From: Thermoanaerobaculia bacterium
GTDB lineage: Bacteria; Acidobacteriota; Thermoanaerobaculia; Multivoradales; J023
Direction of reading: 5' to 3'
DNA: 64,000 nucleotides
Assembly (NCBI GenBank): GCA_030431255.1
Contig: JAUIJL010000027.1
Location: 59,131 to 123,130, forward strand
Made by a program: the position numbers and the translations under genes. Shown here one piece after another: positions 18,155 through 27,058 of the stretch. Numbering within the stretch: position 1 is the stretch's first letter; every line of letters begins with the position of its first letter. Under the pieces are notes generated by a model. It saw only the letters and a program-made list of their open reading frames with translations, did not search any database and was not told the DNA's origin.

Positions 18155-18386
18155 GATGCTCTTTCGTTTTTTCAGCGTCAACGCCTCTTCTAAAGCCGTT
18201 TTGACCGGACCGCGACCACTCTTTGACCTTTCCAATACCCCTGCGCCCAGGGATTCGCCCAAGCTTTCGGGTGTCGCGGCACCGGACGTCGGAAGCCGCG
18301 AGCGGCCGCGAAATTCAAGGATTGAGCGGCGGATTATAACGCAAGCGCGGGTACCACCCGTGCTCGACCCTCTGGAGCAGATCGCC

Positions 18387-20819
18387 ATGCAACACGACGA
18401 ATTTTCTTCAACCGATCTGAAATGCTCGAAAATGAAAGGCATTCGCAGTCGTATCCCGACCCTTATCGGGATGCTTTGCCTCGCAATCGCGGGATCTTCC
18501 GGCGCCGCCCCCCTCGACCACGATGGAGACGGGCTGAGCACCCACGATGAAATATACGTATACGGAACGGATCCCTACAACGCCGACACCGACGGCGATG
18601 GCTTCAACGACGGCCACGAGGTGTGGCAGCTTGGTACGGATCCGCTGTCGGCCGACACGGACGACGACGGCCTCACGGATTTCGAAGAGGTCGCCGAGGG
18701 CACGGATCCGACCGACCCCGACACCGACGGCGACGCCGTGACCGATTGGGCGGAAACCCGCTATTGGAATTGGGAGAACCGTCTGGAAACCATTCCCCTT
18801 TCCCTTCCGGAATGTAGCGAATCCAATGTGCTGACGGTCTCCGAGGACGCCTACACGTGCCCGACCGACGGTAGTGCATGTACTTGGAAGACGGCCACCC
18901 TGAGCAACGGGTCTCAGCTTCAGGCCACGATCACAGGAACGGATATCGTGTGTTTCGAGGCCGGGGACTACACCGGCCTGGGTGAGTTGGTGATGAAGAG
19001 CCCTCAGACCCAGGTATTGCGTTTTGCCGGCGAGCTGGGTGACGACGAGAACCCGATCTCCTTGCCTTGGGAAGACCGGGCGGTGCTCTCCGGCCTCCGC
19101 TATGTGGGACCCAGCGATCTTCCTGCCGACCATCTGGTGATCTCGGGTTTGGCGTTCAGCGGCCTACGTTTGGTGATGGAAGGCAATCAGAGCCAAGCCC
19201 TCTTGCAGCTCGAAACCCACAGCACTCGGCCGGTGCTCGACCGTCTGCTGGTTCAGGACGGTAGCCGGAAGGGCGCCATCGTCGGTGCGGTGGATATCGG
19301 CGGTGTGATTCAGAAAAGTGTTTTTCACCGGACGTGGCCCAGCGCCTACGTGGATCCGTCGAACATCATTCGCGACAAAGGCTGTCTGACGTTGTCGAGC
19401 CATACCCGGGACGTGCGGATGCTCTACAACGAGCTGGCCGATTGCGCGGGGGATCTCATCATCGCCCCCGGGGGCGGGCATTTGACGCCGAGCAGCCATT
19501 TTCGATTCACCATCGCCTACAACGACTTTCAATTCACCGGTTTCCTGGGCGCCGACTCGGCGACTGGAACGTGGCTGAACGCCACCGCCGCAGAATCCAT
19601 GGTCAGCGCCTGGAACGATGGCTACAAATACGACGATCAATCGGCACCTACGTGGGAAGCGGGGGACAGTCAATGTGAGGGAGAGAATGCCATCGATATC
19701 AAATCCCATATTCCGATGGAGTACTACGACGACATCTTGGACAACTACCGAAGCCACCCCAATCGTCGCGTGCGCACCTACGAGGAGCTCTATGGCTTCT
19801 ACGAGAGCCAAACCTTGCCGCAAGCCTTGTTCGATTCCAGCCTCGGCTACCAGCAAGACACTACCAAGACGGAGATCCCGGGCGGCCTTTACCAAACTTG
19901 GGTCGACGATTATGTGAGCGCCAAGGAGCAAGCGATCCAAGGGACTTTGGTGCCACCGGCTGACGAGGCATGGATTGTCGGCAACCGCTTTACGGCGGCT
20001 TCCGGTGGCAAAACGGTGGTGTGCTCGGATGACGATCGCAGCGCCGTGACCGCCACCTCTTGGGATGATTCCGAGTGGATTGCGATGGTGATCCATCAAC
20101 CCAACTCGGATCACATCCGCATCTCCGACAACATCGTCTTCGATGTGCCGACATGGTTTCTTCAGGGCAAGAACAATATGTACATCCCTTGCGCTATCGC
20201 TTCCGGTAAGGTTTGCGAAGAGGTCGAGGGGCCCTATTGCCTGCAATCCGCGGATGTGGCGGACCCGTTTTGGAATCCGGTGGTGGTGCCCGATCACCAT
20301 GTGATCGAGGGAAACCTCTTCGTGCAGACCCGATCGCCGGATATCGACACTCGGAATTTGAAAACCGGTGGCTTTCATTCGACGGTGCAGGGAAATGTGT
20401 TCGTCGACACCGAGCTGTGGACGAATTGGACCACCAGCTCACCGCAGGTCATCGATTGCAATATGGTCGTGAATTCAGCGGCTGAGAGCGCTCCCGATAA
20501 ACAGAATTGGGGGTATATCAACGCCGATCGAACGGCTTATTACCATGACCTAGCCTCGGCTCCGGTGGACCCGGCGATCATCCACGAGATCCCGACGCTG
20601 ACCAAACCGCCTTGTTGGTGGAGCGGGACTTGCTCGAATTGGTCGGAGCAGCATCGGAGCCAATTCGAGAGTCTCTCCTCAGATCTCCAATTTATATTCC
20701 CCCGTTGGTCACCGTCTGCTTTGCAGCAGACTTATCTCTTCCCGCAGGTGCTGCCGAGCTTGCATCCGGATCCGCTCTGCTCGTCGGAATTCCCGTTGGT
20801 GGTTGACCAGCTGCCCTAG
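18387..20819 (+). CDS. Secreted protein with thrombospondin type 3-like Ca2+ repeats and probable beta-helix
   Basis: Predicted exported protein of 810 aa. A signal-like segment (about residues 16-42, IPTLIGMLCLAIAGSSGAAP) precedes four DxDxDGxxDxxE calcium-binding repeats (about 44-125), such as DADTDGDGFNDGHE-type units spaced by GTDP. The rest contains recurring short Asn/Gly-rich turns (YNDFQFTGF, NIVFDVPTWF, GNLFVQTRS, GNVFVDTEL) that suggest a right-handed parallel beta-helix of the polysaccharide-lyase/adhesin kind. Several paired cysteines suggest disulfides. GGAG lies about 10 nt before ATG 18387; ATG 18432 is an alternative start right at the signal peptide. It is divergent from the TPR regulator. 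No catalytic residues can be named. Confidence 0.75.
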   Translation: MQHDEFSSTDLKCSKMKGIRSRIPTLIGMLCLAIAGSSGAAPLDHDGDGLSTHDEIYVYGTDPYNADTDGDGFNDGHEVWQLGTDPLSADTDDDGLTDFEEVAEGTDPTDPDTDGDAVTDWAETRYWNWENRLETIPLSLPECSESNVLTVSEDAYTCPTDGSACTWKTATLSNGSQLQATITGTDIVCFEAGDYTGLGELVMKSPQTQVLRFAGELGDDENPISLPWEDRAVLSGLRYVGPSDLPADHLVISGLAFSGLRLVMEGNQSQALLQLETHSTRPVLDRLLVQDGSRKGAIVGAVDIGGVIQKSVFHRTWPSAYVDPSNIIRDKGCLTLSSHTRDVRMLYNELADCAGDLIIAPGGGHLTPSSHFRFTIAYNDFQFTGFLGADSATGTWLNATAAESMVSAWNDGYKYDDQSAPTWEAGDSQCEGENAIDIKSHIPMEYYDDILDNYRSHPNRRVRTYEELYGFYESQTLPQALFDSSLGYQQDTTKTEIPGGLYQTWVDDYVSAKEQAIQGTLVPPADEAWIVGNRFTAASGGKTVVCSDDDRSAVTATSWDDSEWIAMVIHQPNSDHIRISDNIVFDVPTWFLQGKNNMYIPCAIASGKVCEEVEGPYCLQSADVADPFWNPVVVPDHHVIEGNLFVQTRSPDIDTRNLKTGGFHSTVQGNVFVDTELWTNWTTSSPQVIDCNMVVNSAAESAPDKQNWGYINADRTAYYHDLASAPVDPAIIHEIPTLTKPPCWWSGTCSNWSEQHRSQFESLSSDLQFIFPRWSPSALQQTYLFPQVLPSLHPDPLCSSEFPLVVDQLP

Positions 20820-20898
20820 CAGAGGGTCGTCGGGCGCCATCGGTTGACGGCGGCCTCGGGTCGACAGGGAAGCCGGCACTTCCCCGTCGGCCCGTTCT

Positions 20899-21876
20899 TC
20901 AGGCCTCGTAGTCTTGGCGCCAGATCTGCTCTAGAACCCGATCCGGACGCGAGTCGAGATATTCCCGCAGCTTCGCTCGGAGGGAATCGTCGTGACGGTT
21001 GAGTGCCAGAGCTTTCAGGGCGGCCCGTGCGCGGCCCATGGATCCTTGTGAAACCGCATCGACGAGCAAATCCATGGCTCGTTGGCGTCGGGTCAGGGCC
21101 AAAGCCAGATAAAGGCTGCGCTGCCGGTCTTCATCGAGGGTGACCTCGAGGCGGCCTTCCAGGATCTCGATCGCTTCTTCTGAGCGGGAGTCTCCGAGGG
21201 CCAAGGCGGCGGCTTCGGCAACGGTCGGGTCTTCGGAGTCGAGGAAGTCACCGATAAAGGGCAGAGATCGCTCGGGCTCTAGACGCAGGAGCGAGTTGAA
21301 GCATTCGGCGATGACTTCCGGCTCTTCGTCGCCGGTGAGGACCTTGAGTCTCAGGAGGGCCTCGGCGGCGGCCTGACCGGAGTCGCCTAGGGCGTCGACG
21401 GCGGCGAGCCGGGTGGGTCGCTCGGGGTCTACCAGCAGGGGCGTGATCCGCAGGACCGCCCTGGGATGGCGCATGCGCACCAGGCCGTGGGCGCACCAGC
21501 CCCGAAGCTGGGCGGCGGTGTCGGTAGAGCCACCCCAGGACGGCTCGGGTTGCACGAAGCGGAGGCCCGTCGCGAAAACTTCTGGGGCCGATTGCTCCAT
21601 CTCCACCAATGCTTTGGCCAGGGCGGTTTTTCCGGCACAACCCTTATCTCTCTTGAGGGGATCGCGGGTGAGCCGGAAGAAGGCTTCCTGCTTCTCGCGC
21701 TCAAGGCCGGTGACGCCGAGCTCGGCGACCAGATCCGCGGCTTTGGCCACCAGCAGCCCGTAACGCTTTTGGGTCAAGGCGGCCCGGAGCCCGTTGCGGA
21801 TGACCTCGGAGTCGTCTTGTTGCCGGAGCCGGGATAGGTGCTCCAATTTATCTTCGAGGGGGTCTTTCTTGGCCAA
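20899..21876 (-). CDS. HEAT-repeat protein
   Basis: A 325-residue all-helical protein with HEAT/PBS-lyase-type repeats. Examples are PERPTRLAAVDALGDSGQAAAEALL, then EVIAECFNSLLRLEPERSLPFI and TVAEAAALALGDSRSEEAIEIL. Such proteins are scaffolds for protein-protein contacts; the partner is unknown. The segment GCAGKTALAKAL resembles a P-loop but lacks the GxxxxGK spacing, so I do not call an ATPase. Translation begins at TTG 21876 with GGAG about 10 nt upstream. It is convergent with the secreted protein and divergent from the beta-glucosidase. Confidence 0.8.
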   Translation of the reverse strand: MAKKDPLEDKLEHLSRLRQQDDSEVIRNGLRAALTQKRYGLLVAKAADLVAELGVTGLEREKQEAFFRLTRDPLKRDKGCAGKTALAKALVEMEQSAPEVFATGLRFVQPEPSWGGSTDTAAQLRGWCAHGLVRMRHPRAVLRITPLLVDPERPTRLAAVDALGDSGQAAAEALLRLKVLTGDEEPEVIAECFNSLLRLEPERSLPFIGDFLDSEDPTVAEAAALALGDSRSEEAIEILEGRLEVTLDEDRQRSLYLALALTRRQRAMDLLVDAVSQGSMGRARAALKALALNRHDDSLRAKLREYLDSRPDRVLEQIWRQDYEA

Positions 21877-21962
21877 GATGCAGATGCTCCGGGAGTTGGT
21901 CGGTCGTTCGGTCGAAGCATAACCCGCTGCCGGTCGACGATCTGCTTTGGACCCGTATTCGG

Positions 21963-21968
21963 TACAAT
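21963..21968 (+). promoter_or_regulatory. Putative leaderless -10 (TACAAT) for the GH1 gene
   Basis: TACAAT, then TCGCCT, then ATG at 21975. There is no Shine-Dalgarno sequence. The same hexamer and an almost identical 6-nt spacer precede hrpB on the other strand. Confidence 0.55.
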
Positions 21969-21974
21969 TCGCCT

Positions 21975-23315
21975 ATGGTTCAACCTCAGCCTGAATCTCA
22001 GGCCGATCCCCAGGCCGATCCCCGAAGGACGTCTGAATCACCCTTTCCCGAGGATTTTCTTTGGGGTGCGGCAACCGCGTCCCATCAAGTGGAGGGGGGT
22101 AACGATGGCAACGATTGGTGGGCTTGGGAGCAGCAGCCCGGTCGGATTCGCGACGGCTCCGTCTCCGGTGACGGCGTGGGATGGTGGTCCGGCAAAGCCG
22201 AGGAGGATTTGGCTCTGGCAGCGAGCCTGGGGCAGAACGCCCACCGATTCTCCTTGGAGTGGAGCCGGATCGAGCCCGAGCCGGGAGTGTTTGACCCCAA
22301 GGCGATCGATCGCTATCGGGAGATGTTGGCGGCGGCCCGGGAGCATGGCCTGACGACTTGCGTCACCCTCAACCATTTCACCCTGCCCCGGTGGGTGGCG
22401 AAACGGGGCTCGTGGCTCGGTTCGGGGATGGGCGATCTGTTCTCCCGCTACGTGGCTCATACCGTGGCCGAGCTCGACGACGGGGTGGATTTGTGGGTCA
22501 CCCTAAACGAGCCCAACGTGTTGGCCTATACCGCCTACGCGGGGCATCTCTGGCCGCCGGGTGCACGTAGCTTGAGGGCTTGCTTCAAAGCGATGCGACA
22601 GATGTTGAAGGCCCACGCCCGTGGGTACCATCGAGCCCGGGAGCTCACTTCCAAGCCGGTTGGATTAGTGCTGAATATGCCGCTCTTTGAGGGCCATCGC
22701 CCGGATCATCCCCATGACCGCATAGCCTGCGGCTTTCAAGATTGGGCCTTCAACGGCCTGTTGGTGGAGGCCTTGCGCGACGGTCGGCTGCGATTCCCTT
22801 TGCAGCTCATTCCGCGCACCCTGCCGGAGCTGGCCGGTGCCTGCGATTTTGTCGGTCTCAACTACTACGGGCGTTTTGAGGTGCAATTCGATCTCCGAGC
22901 CGAGACACCCCTGGGTCGTCATGTGCAACAGCCCACCACCCGCACGGAGCAGACCGACTGGGGGCAGACTTGCCCGCGGGGGCTGACCGAGCAATTGGTG
23001 AGGATCGGAGAACGGCTCGGCAAGCCGATCTACGTGACCGAGAACGGGCTCTTCGACAACTCCGATACCCAAAGACCGGAATTTCTGGTGCGACATGTGC
23101 GGGCCGTGGGTGAGGCGCTGCGCCGCGGGGTGGACGTTCGCGGTTATTTCCATTGGTCCTTGACCGATAACTTCGAATGGGCCGAAGGCTGGTCCACCCA
23201 TTTCGGCTTGATCGAGGTGGATCGAAAAAGCGGCGAGCGCCGCCCGAGGCATAGCGCGGAGGTCTACGCTCGCATTTGTCGGTCCAATGGGGCGTGGTGC
23301 GGGGATTCGGCCTGA
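21975..23315 (+). CDS. Glycoside hydrolase family 1 beta-glucosidase
   Basis: Hydrolyses beta-D-glucosides or related beta-glycosides by a retaining mechanism. At 446 aa it has the full GH1 barrel: FLWGAATASHQVEG near the N-terminus, the acid/base in TLNEPN (Glu179), NYYG near 298-301, the nucleophile in YVTENG (Glu356), and the aglycone/glycone Trp motif HWSLTDNFEWAEGW near 394-407. A Gln/Pro-rich N-terminal tail of about 20 residues precedes the fold; no signal peptide is seen, so it is probably cytoplasmic. No sugar transporter lies alongside. Confidence 0.94.
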   Translation: MVQPQPESQADPQADPRRTSESPFPEDFLWGAATASHQVEGGNDGNDWWAWEQQPGRIRDGSVSGDGVGWWSGKAEEDLALAASLGQNAHRFSLEWSRIEPEPGVFDPKAIDRYREMLAAAREHGLTTCVTLNHFTLPRWVAKRGSWLGSGMGDLFSRYVAHTVAELDDGVDLWVTLNEPNVLAYTAYAGHLWPPGARSLRACFKAMRQMLKAHARGYHRARELTSKPVGLVLNMPLFEGHRPDHPHDRIACGFQDWAFNGLLVEALRDGRLRFPLQLIPRTLPELAGACDFVGLNYYGRFEVQFDLRAETPLGRHVQQPTTRTEQTDWGQTCPRGLTEQLVRIGERLGKPIYVTENGLFDNSDTQRPEFLVRHVRAVGEALRRGVDVRGYFHWSLTDNFEWAEGWSTHFGLIEVDRKSGERRPRHSAEVYARICRSNGAWCGDSA

Positions 23316-23407
23316 GGTCGTCGCGAATTCGGCTCGTGTCCACAGGAATTTCGACTTTTTGGGGTGAAGCGCAGAATCGCCGACCCTTTTTCCGTCCAAG
23401 TCCCAAT

Positions 23408-24358
23408 ATGGGACATCCCTTAAGAATCTTCAGCCGTCCTCAGAACATTGTTTCTGAGATCACCCAAGTCACCTTTCAACATCGGGCTTTGCTCCGGCCC
23501 GGACTCTGCCTGAACGCTCGGATCGTCGGGGCCTTGGCGCGGGCCCAAGAGCTCTATCCCGTCAAGCTGCACGGCTTTGTATTTCTTTCCAGCCACTTTC
23601 ACATCCAGGCAACCTTTGAGGACGCCGGTCAGATGGCGAGCTTCATGTGCCATTTCACGAGCAAGCTTTCCAAGGAGATCAGCTGCGTGCACGATTGGCT
23701 CGGCACGGTCTTCCCTGAGCGCTACCACCACGTGGAGCTCTCCCAAGAGCCCGGCATCGAGCTCGCCCGCTTGCGGTATCTCTTGAGCAACTCGTGCAAA
23801 GAATCGCTCGTGACGTCACCGCTAGACTGGCCGGGGGTGTCGTCGGCGGAGGCGTTGATCACGGGAGAGCCGATGCGAGGGGTCTGGATCGACCGAACCG
23901 CCATGGCTGCGGCTCGGGCACGCGGCAAGAGGGTGTCGGAGGCGGATTTCGCGGTGACCAAAGAGCTCCGGCTGGAACCCTTGCCGTCCTTGGCTCATCT
24001 GTCGTCGCGGGAGTATCGACAGGTGATCGTCGAGATGGTGCGGGAGATCGAAAAGGAGACCCTGTTGCGTCATCGCGAGGATGGGACCACGCCGCTCGGT
24101 GTCGAGAGGATTTTGAGCACGAATCCTCATCGGCGGCCCAAGGATATTCCCCGCTCACCCCGTCCGTGGTTTCACGCGCTCAGCCGCAGGGTGCGCAAGG
24201 CGATGCGCGATGCGTTGACTTGGATCGTCGCGGCTTATCGAGAGGCGGCTAGGCGTTTTCGAGAGGGCGAATTCGATGTCGAGTTTCCGGAGGGCACGTT
24301 TCCGCCTTCCCGCCCCTTCGTAAGGGTCATGCGACTTGGCCCTCTAGAGCCTGGATAG
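23408..24358 (+). CDS. HUH-domain protein related to REP-associated (Y1) transposases
   Basis: A 316-aa protein whose first half follows the IS200-type/REP-associated transposase fold. The metal-binding HUH motif is SSHFHI (His63, His65), followed by the helix QMASFMCHFTSKLSKEIS and then YLLSNSCKESLVTSPLDWPGVSS, matching the YxxxNPVxAGLVxxPxDWPxSS block of that family. In the helix that normally carries the catalytic tyrosine I see none; the nearest is Tyr106 in PERYHH. A basic C-terminal extension of about 160 residues is added. I start at ATG 23408 because the longer frame would overlap the GH1 gene. The genome segment also carries REP-like palindromes with GTAG feet, the substrates of this family. 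Confidence 0.75.
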   Translation: MGHPLRIFSRPQNIVSEITQVTFQHRALLRPGLCLNARIVGALARAQELYPVKLHGFVFLSSHFHIQATFEDAGQMASFMCHFTSKLSKEISCVHDWLGTVFPERYHHVELSQEPGIELARLRYLLSNSCKESLVTSPLDWPGVSSAEALITGEPMRGVWIDRTAMAAARARGKRVSEADFAVTKELRLEPLPSLAHLSSREYRQVIVEMVREIEKETLLRHREDGTTPLGVERILSTNPHRRPKDIPRSPRPWFHALSRRVRKAMRDALTWIVAAYREAARRFREGEFDVEFPEGTFPPSRPFVRVMRLGPLEPG

Positions 24359-24611
24359 CTCCCACATTTCCCTACCTTGGTGGCCTTACAGAATTAGAAC
24401 TTCGATGCCTACGCCGTGGGGTAGGGGTAGGTATGTGTTGGAGAGCTGGTTGACCAAGATGTATTTTGGGCTAGATGGGGAAGATAGAGGGATCTCCCAA
24501 AGACGCATGACCTTTATGAGAGGGGATCTTCATGAGCTTTTGGAGAGACTGAAAGTGGAGGGTGACCGTGACGACTCGGAGGCATCGTTCTAGAATCCAG
24601 TGGAGGTGACT
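24359..24611. other. Intergenic region, no firm feature
   Basis: This 253-bp gap is less GC-rich than its surroundings. A 62-codon open frame (24405-24593) exists but lacks a ribosome site and resembles nothing I know. TTGACC at 24450 and TAGATG at 24472 are spaced 16 bp and could be a weak promoter for the next gene. Confidence 0.35.
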
Positions 24612-25967
24612 ATGTCCGATCATGATCAAGATGTGCTGAGAGTCTATTTGCAGAAGGTGATGGAGCTTTCCGACTCGCGCTCGTCCGGTCCGACGGAGGA
24701 GGAGCTGCGGATGATCGCGAGGGAGGTCGGGATCAGCGAGGCCGATCTGGCGGCGGCGGCGACCAGCGCCCAAGATCATCTGGCTCGTGGTCTCGGATTC
24801 CTCGAGCATCAGCGCCACGACGACGCGGTGGCCGAGCTTTCGGAAGCGGCCGCGATGGCTCCCTACCGGCTCGACATTCAAGAAGCGCTCGCTCGGGCCT
24901 ACGCCGGACGATTTCGACAGCAGGGCCACGCCGAGGACCGGCAGCGGGCAGAGTCGCTGGCACGTCGCTGCCTGGAGCTGGATCCCGACCATCAACCTTC
25001 GTTTGAGATCCTCAACGAGCTGGATCGCGGTGGCTCATCGACCCCGGATCGCCGACTCACCGGTGCCGTCAAAGTAGGCGCTTTGACCGCGGGTTTGCTG
25101 GTCGTGGCAGGTGGTGCGTTGCTCAAGGTGGACTCGCGGTCGCAACAGCCGACCGCGACCGGTGGCGCTGTGGCGACGGAGCCCGCTCCGCCGGCTTCGG
25201 TCAACCAGCCCGTGTCGGTCAACCAGCCCGTGTCGGTCGACGCCGGAACCGCTGAGCTGGACATCCCGATCGAGCTCGACACCACCTCCGATCCCGAGCT
25301 GGATCTCGGCTTCGACTTGCGGCTCTCCCGCCTGAACAATTACCCGACCGGTCGGTCCTTCTATACGCTGAACGCGGTCGTTGAGAACCGCGGCACCTCC
25401 GAGCTCGAAAAGGTTGGAGCCCGCCTGGAGCTTCAGGACGCGGAGCATCGAGTCCTCAAGCAGGAGGAGCTCGAGCTGCACCCGGGCTCGGCGCCGCCGC
25501 TTCGTCCCGGCGACCATCAAGCCGTGCATCAGCTGGTGGAAGTCGTCCCGGAGCTCAGCCGAGCGCGGTTGGTGGTGGTGCGGGTCGAGCAGACACCCGC
25601 CGCTGCCGACTACGGTGTCGCGAGCCCTATCCAGGTGGCGTGGCAGGAGCCTCAGCCGTCTGGCATGGTCGTTTCCAGCCGCGAGCGCTCCCGTCGTTAT
25701 TCCGAGAATGCTTTTGCCAAGGATGGTGGTGGCTATTTCGAGGTGGTGCTCGAAATCGAGAATGCCGGTACGAGGTCGATTCGCGCCCTGGAGCTGAAGG
25801 CCGACATCACCGGCCCTGACGGGGCTTGGACGGCTGCGATCGAGCGCCACGTGGTGACGCAAAGCGGGCCTGACCTGCGGGTAGGGGGCTCACGCATTGT
25901 GCGCTTCCTGGGGCAGGTCCAGGAGCAGCCGGCGGACTTTCGCATCTCGGTCATCGGCATCCAGTGA
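24612..25967 (+). CDS. TPR membrane protein with extracytoplasmic beta-sandwich region
   Basis: A 451-aa protein. The N-terminal half (about 1-140) is helical with TPR-like pairs (HLARGLGFLEHQRHDDAVAE, AEDRQRAESLARRCLELDPD). A single transmembrane helix lies near 150-170. The C-terminal part has two beta-rich segments (about 225-335 and 355-450) of the kind seen in FxLYD/CARDB-like domains (NAVVENRGTSELEKVGARLEL, VLEIENAGTRSIRALELKA). A short tandem duplication gives VNQPVS twice near 200. Start at ATG 24612 is set by TGGAGGTG just upstream. Function unknown; probably envelope scaffold or sensor. Confidence 0.75.
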   Translation: MSDHDQDVLRVYLQKVMELSDSRSSGPTEEELRMIAREVGISEADLAAAATSAQDHLARGLGFLEHQRHDDAVAELSEAAAMAPYRLDIQEALARAYAGRFRQQGHAEDRQRAESLARRCLELDPDHQPSFEILNELDRGGSSTPDRRLTGAVKVGALTAGLLVVAGGALLKVDSRSQQPTATGGAVATEPAPPASVNQPVSVNQPVSVDAGTAELDIPIELDTTSDPELDLGFDLRLSRLNNYPTGRSFYTLNAVVENRGTSELEKVGARLELQDAEHRVLKQEELELHPGSAPPLRPGDHQAVHQLVEVVPELSRARLVVVRVEQTPAAADYGVASPIQVAWQEPQPSGMVVSSRERSRRYSENAFAKDGGGYFEVVLEIENAGTRSIRALELKADITGPDGAWTAAIERHVVTQSGPDLRVGGSRIVRFLGQVQEQPADFRISVIGIQ

Positions 25968-25976
25968 CGATGCTCG

Positions 25977-27002
25977 TCAGATCTCGTCGCCGGTGTACAT
26001 ATCGGCGACCAGGTCGCCGTAGCCGTTGTAGAGCAGCGTCTCGCGGGTCTCTTCAGTGCCGATATCTTGCTCCCAGCGCTGGCTCCAGCGCGGGTGCGGC
26101 TTGTGGGGCTCTACGTTGGAGTAGAAGCCGTATTCGTCCGGTTGGGTCTCATTCCAGAACGTGGACGGCTCTTGGTCGACGAATTCGATGCGCACGATGG
26201 ATTTCGGGCTTTTGTAGCCGTATTTCCAGGGCGTGACCACCCGCCAGGGGGCGCCGTGCTGCATCGGCAGGCCGTGGCCGTAGCTGCCCACGGCCACGAA
26301 CGCCAGCTCATGCCGCGCTTCGTCCATGCGCAGCGCCTCGTAGTAGGGCCAGGGGTACCATTTGTTCTTGCGTTGGCCCGGCAGCCCCTTGGGATCGAGG
26401 AAGCTGATGAATTTGACGAACTTCGCCGACGACAGGGGTTTGAGCGAGTCGATCAAAGCCCTGAGCGGGAATCCCACCCACGGGATTTGCATGGCCCAGC
26501 GTTCCACGCAGCGGAATCGATAGAGGCGCTCTTCGAGGGGGAAGCGGGTGAAGAGGTCATCGAGGCCCAGGGTGGTGGGTTTGGCCACCAAGCCGTCGAC
26601 CTCGATCTTCCAAGAAGAGCCGACGGAATAGTCTTTGGCCAGCTCCCACACCCGTTCTTTGGCGGTGGTGAACTCGTAGAAATTGTTGTGGCTCGACGAG
26701 ACCGCTTCCGGCGTGAGGCCGACTCCCGCGGGCAGCGTGTATTTGGGATTGCGCTTTGCCGACAGCTTGTCTTTGTGTTGATCGCCGATGGCCGGCCGCG
26801 TGCGGACCGCAAGATCGTCGGTGGGAGACTCGGCGTGCGCAGGTCGGGTCCCCAAGCCCCAAGAGCCGAGGCTCAGGGAGCCGATCCCCATTCCAGCCCA
26901 GCCCAAGCGTTTCAGCACGGCTCGACGATGGATGAACACGGATTCGGGCGTGGCGAGGCGTTCGGGCAGTTGCCAGGGCTTTGGAATATGAATTCGGGAC
27001 AT
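25977..27002 (-). CDS. msrP: Protein-methionine-sulfoxide reductase catalytic subunit MsrP
   Basis: Periplasmic molybdopterin enzyme that reduces oxidised methionines in envelope proteins. The 341-aa product has a twin-arginine signal (HRRAVLKRLGWAGMG, about 27-41) and a cleavage-like AHA-E. The molybdenum-ligand cysteine lies in YRFRCVERWAMQIPWVG, and EFTTAKERVWELA and GLPMQHGAPWRVV are family features. The quinone-linked haem partner MsrQ is normally adjacent, but neither flank encodes it, so electrons must come from elsewhere or msrQ lies outside the window. AGGAAA precedes the ATG closely. Confidence 0.93.
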   Translation of the reverse strand: MSRIHIPKPWQLPERLATPESVFIHRRAVLKRLGWAGMGIGSLSLGSWGLGTRPAHAESPTDDLAVRTRPAIGDQHKDKLSAKRNPKYTLPAGVGLTPEAVSSSHNNFYEFTTAKERVWELAKDYSVGSSWKIEVDGLVAKPTTLGLDDLFTRFPLEERLYRFRCVERWAMQIPWVGFPLRALIDSLKPLSSAKFVKFISFLDPKGLPGQRKNKWYPWPYYEALRMDEARHELAFVAVGSYGHGLPMQHGAPWRVVTPWKYGYKSPKSIVRIEFVDQEPSTFWNETQPDEYGFYSNVEPHKPHPRWSQRWEQDIGTEETRETLLYNGYGDLVADMYTGDEI

Positions 27003-27058
27003 AGGTTTCCTAAATGTGGTGGCCTGCCGGAAATCCGCCGACTTTTACGGTCGACGGC

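Noticed and set aside
21600..21680. P-loop-like GCAGKTALAKAL in the HEAT-repeat protein
   Set aside because: The spacing does not fit GxxxxGK[ST] and the surroundings are helical repeats.
24405..24593. 62-codon plus-strand ORF
   Set aside because: No ribosome site, no resemblance to known proteins and atypical codon use; kept only as a note in the intergenic entry.
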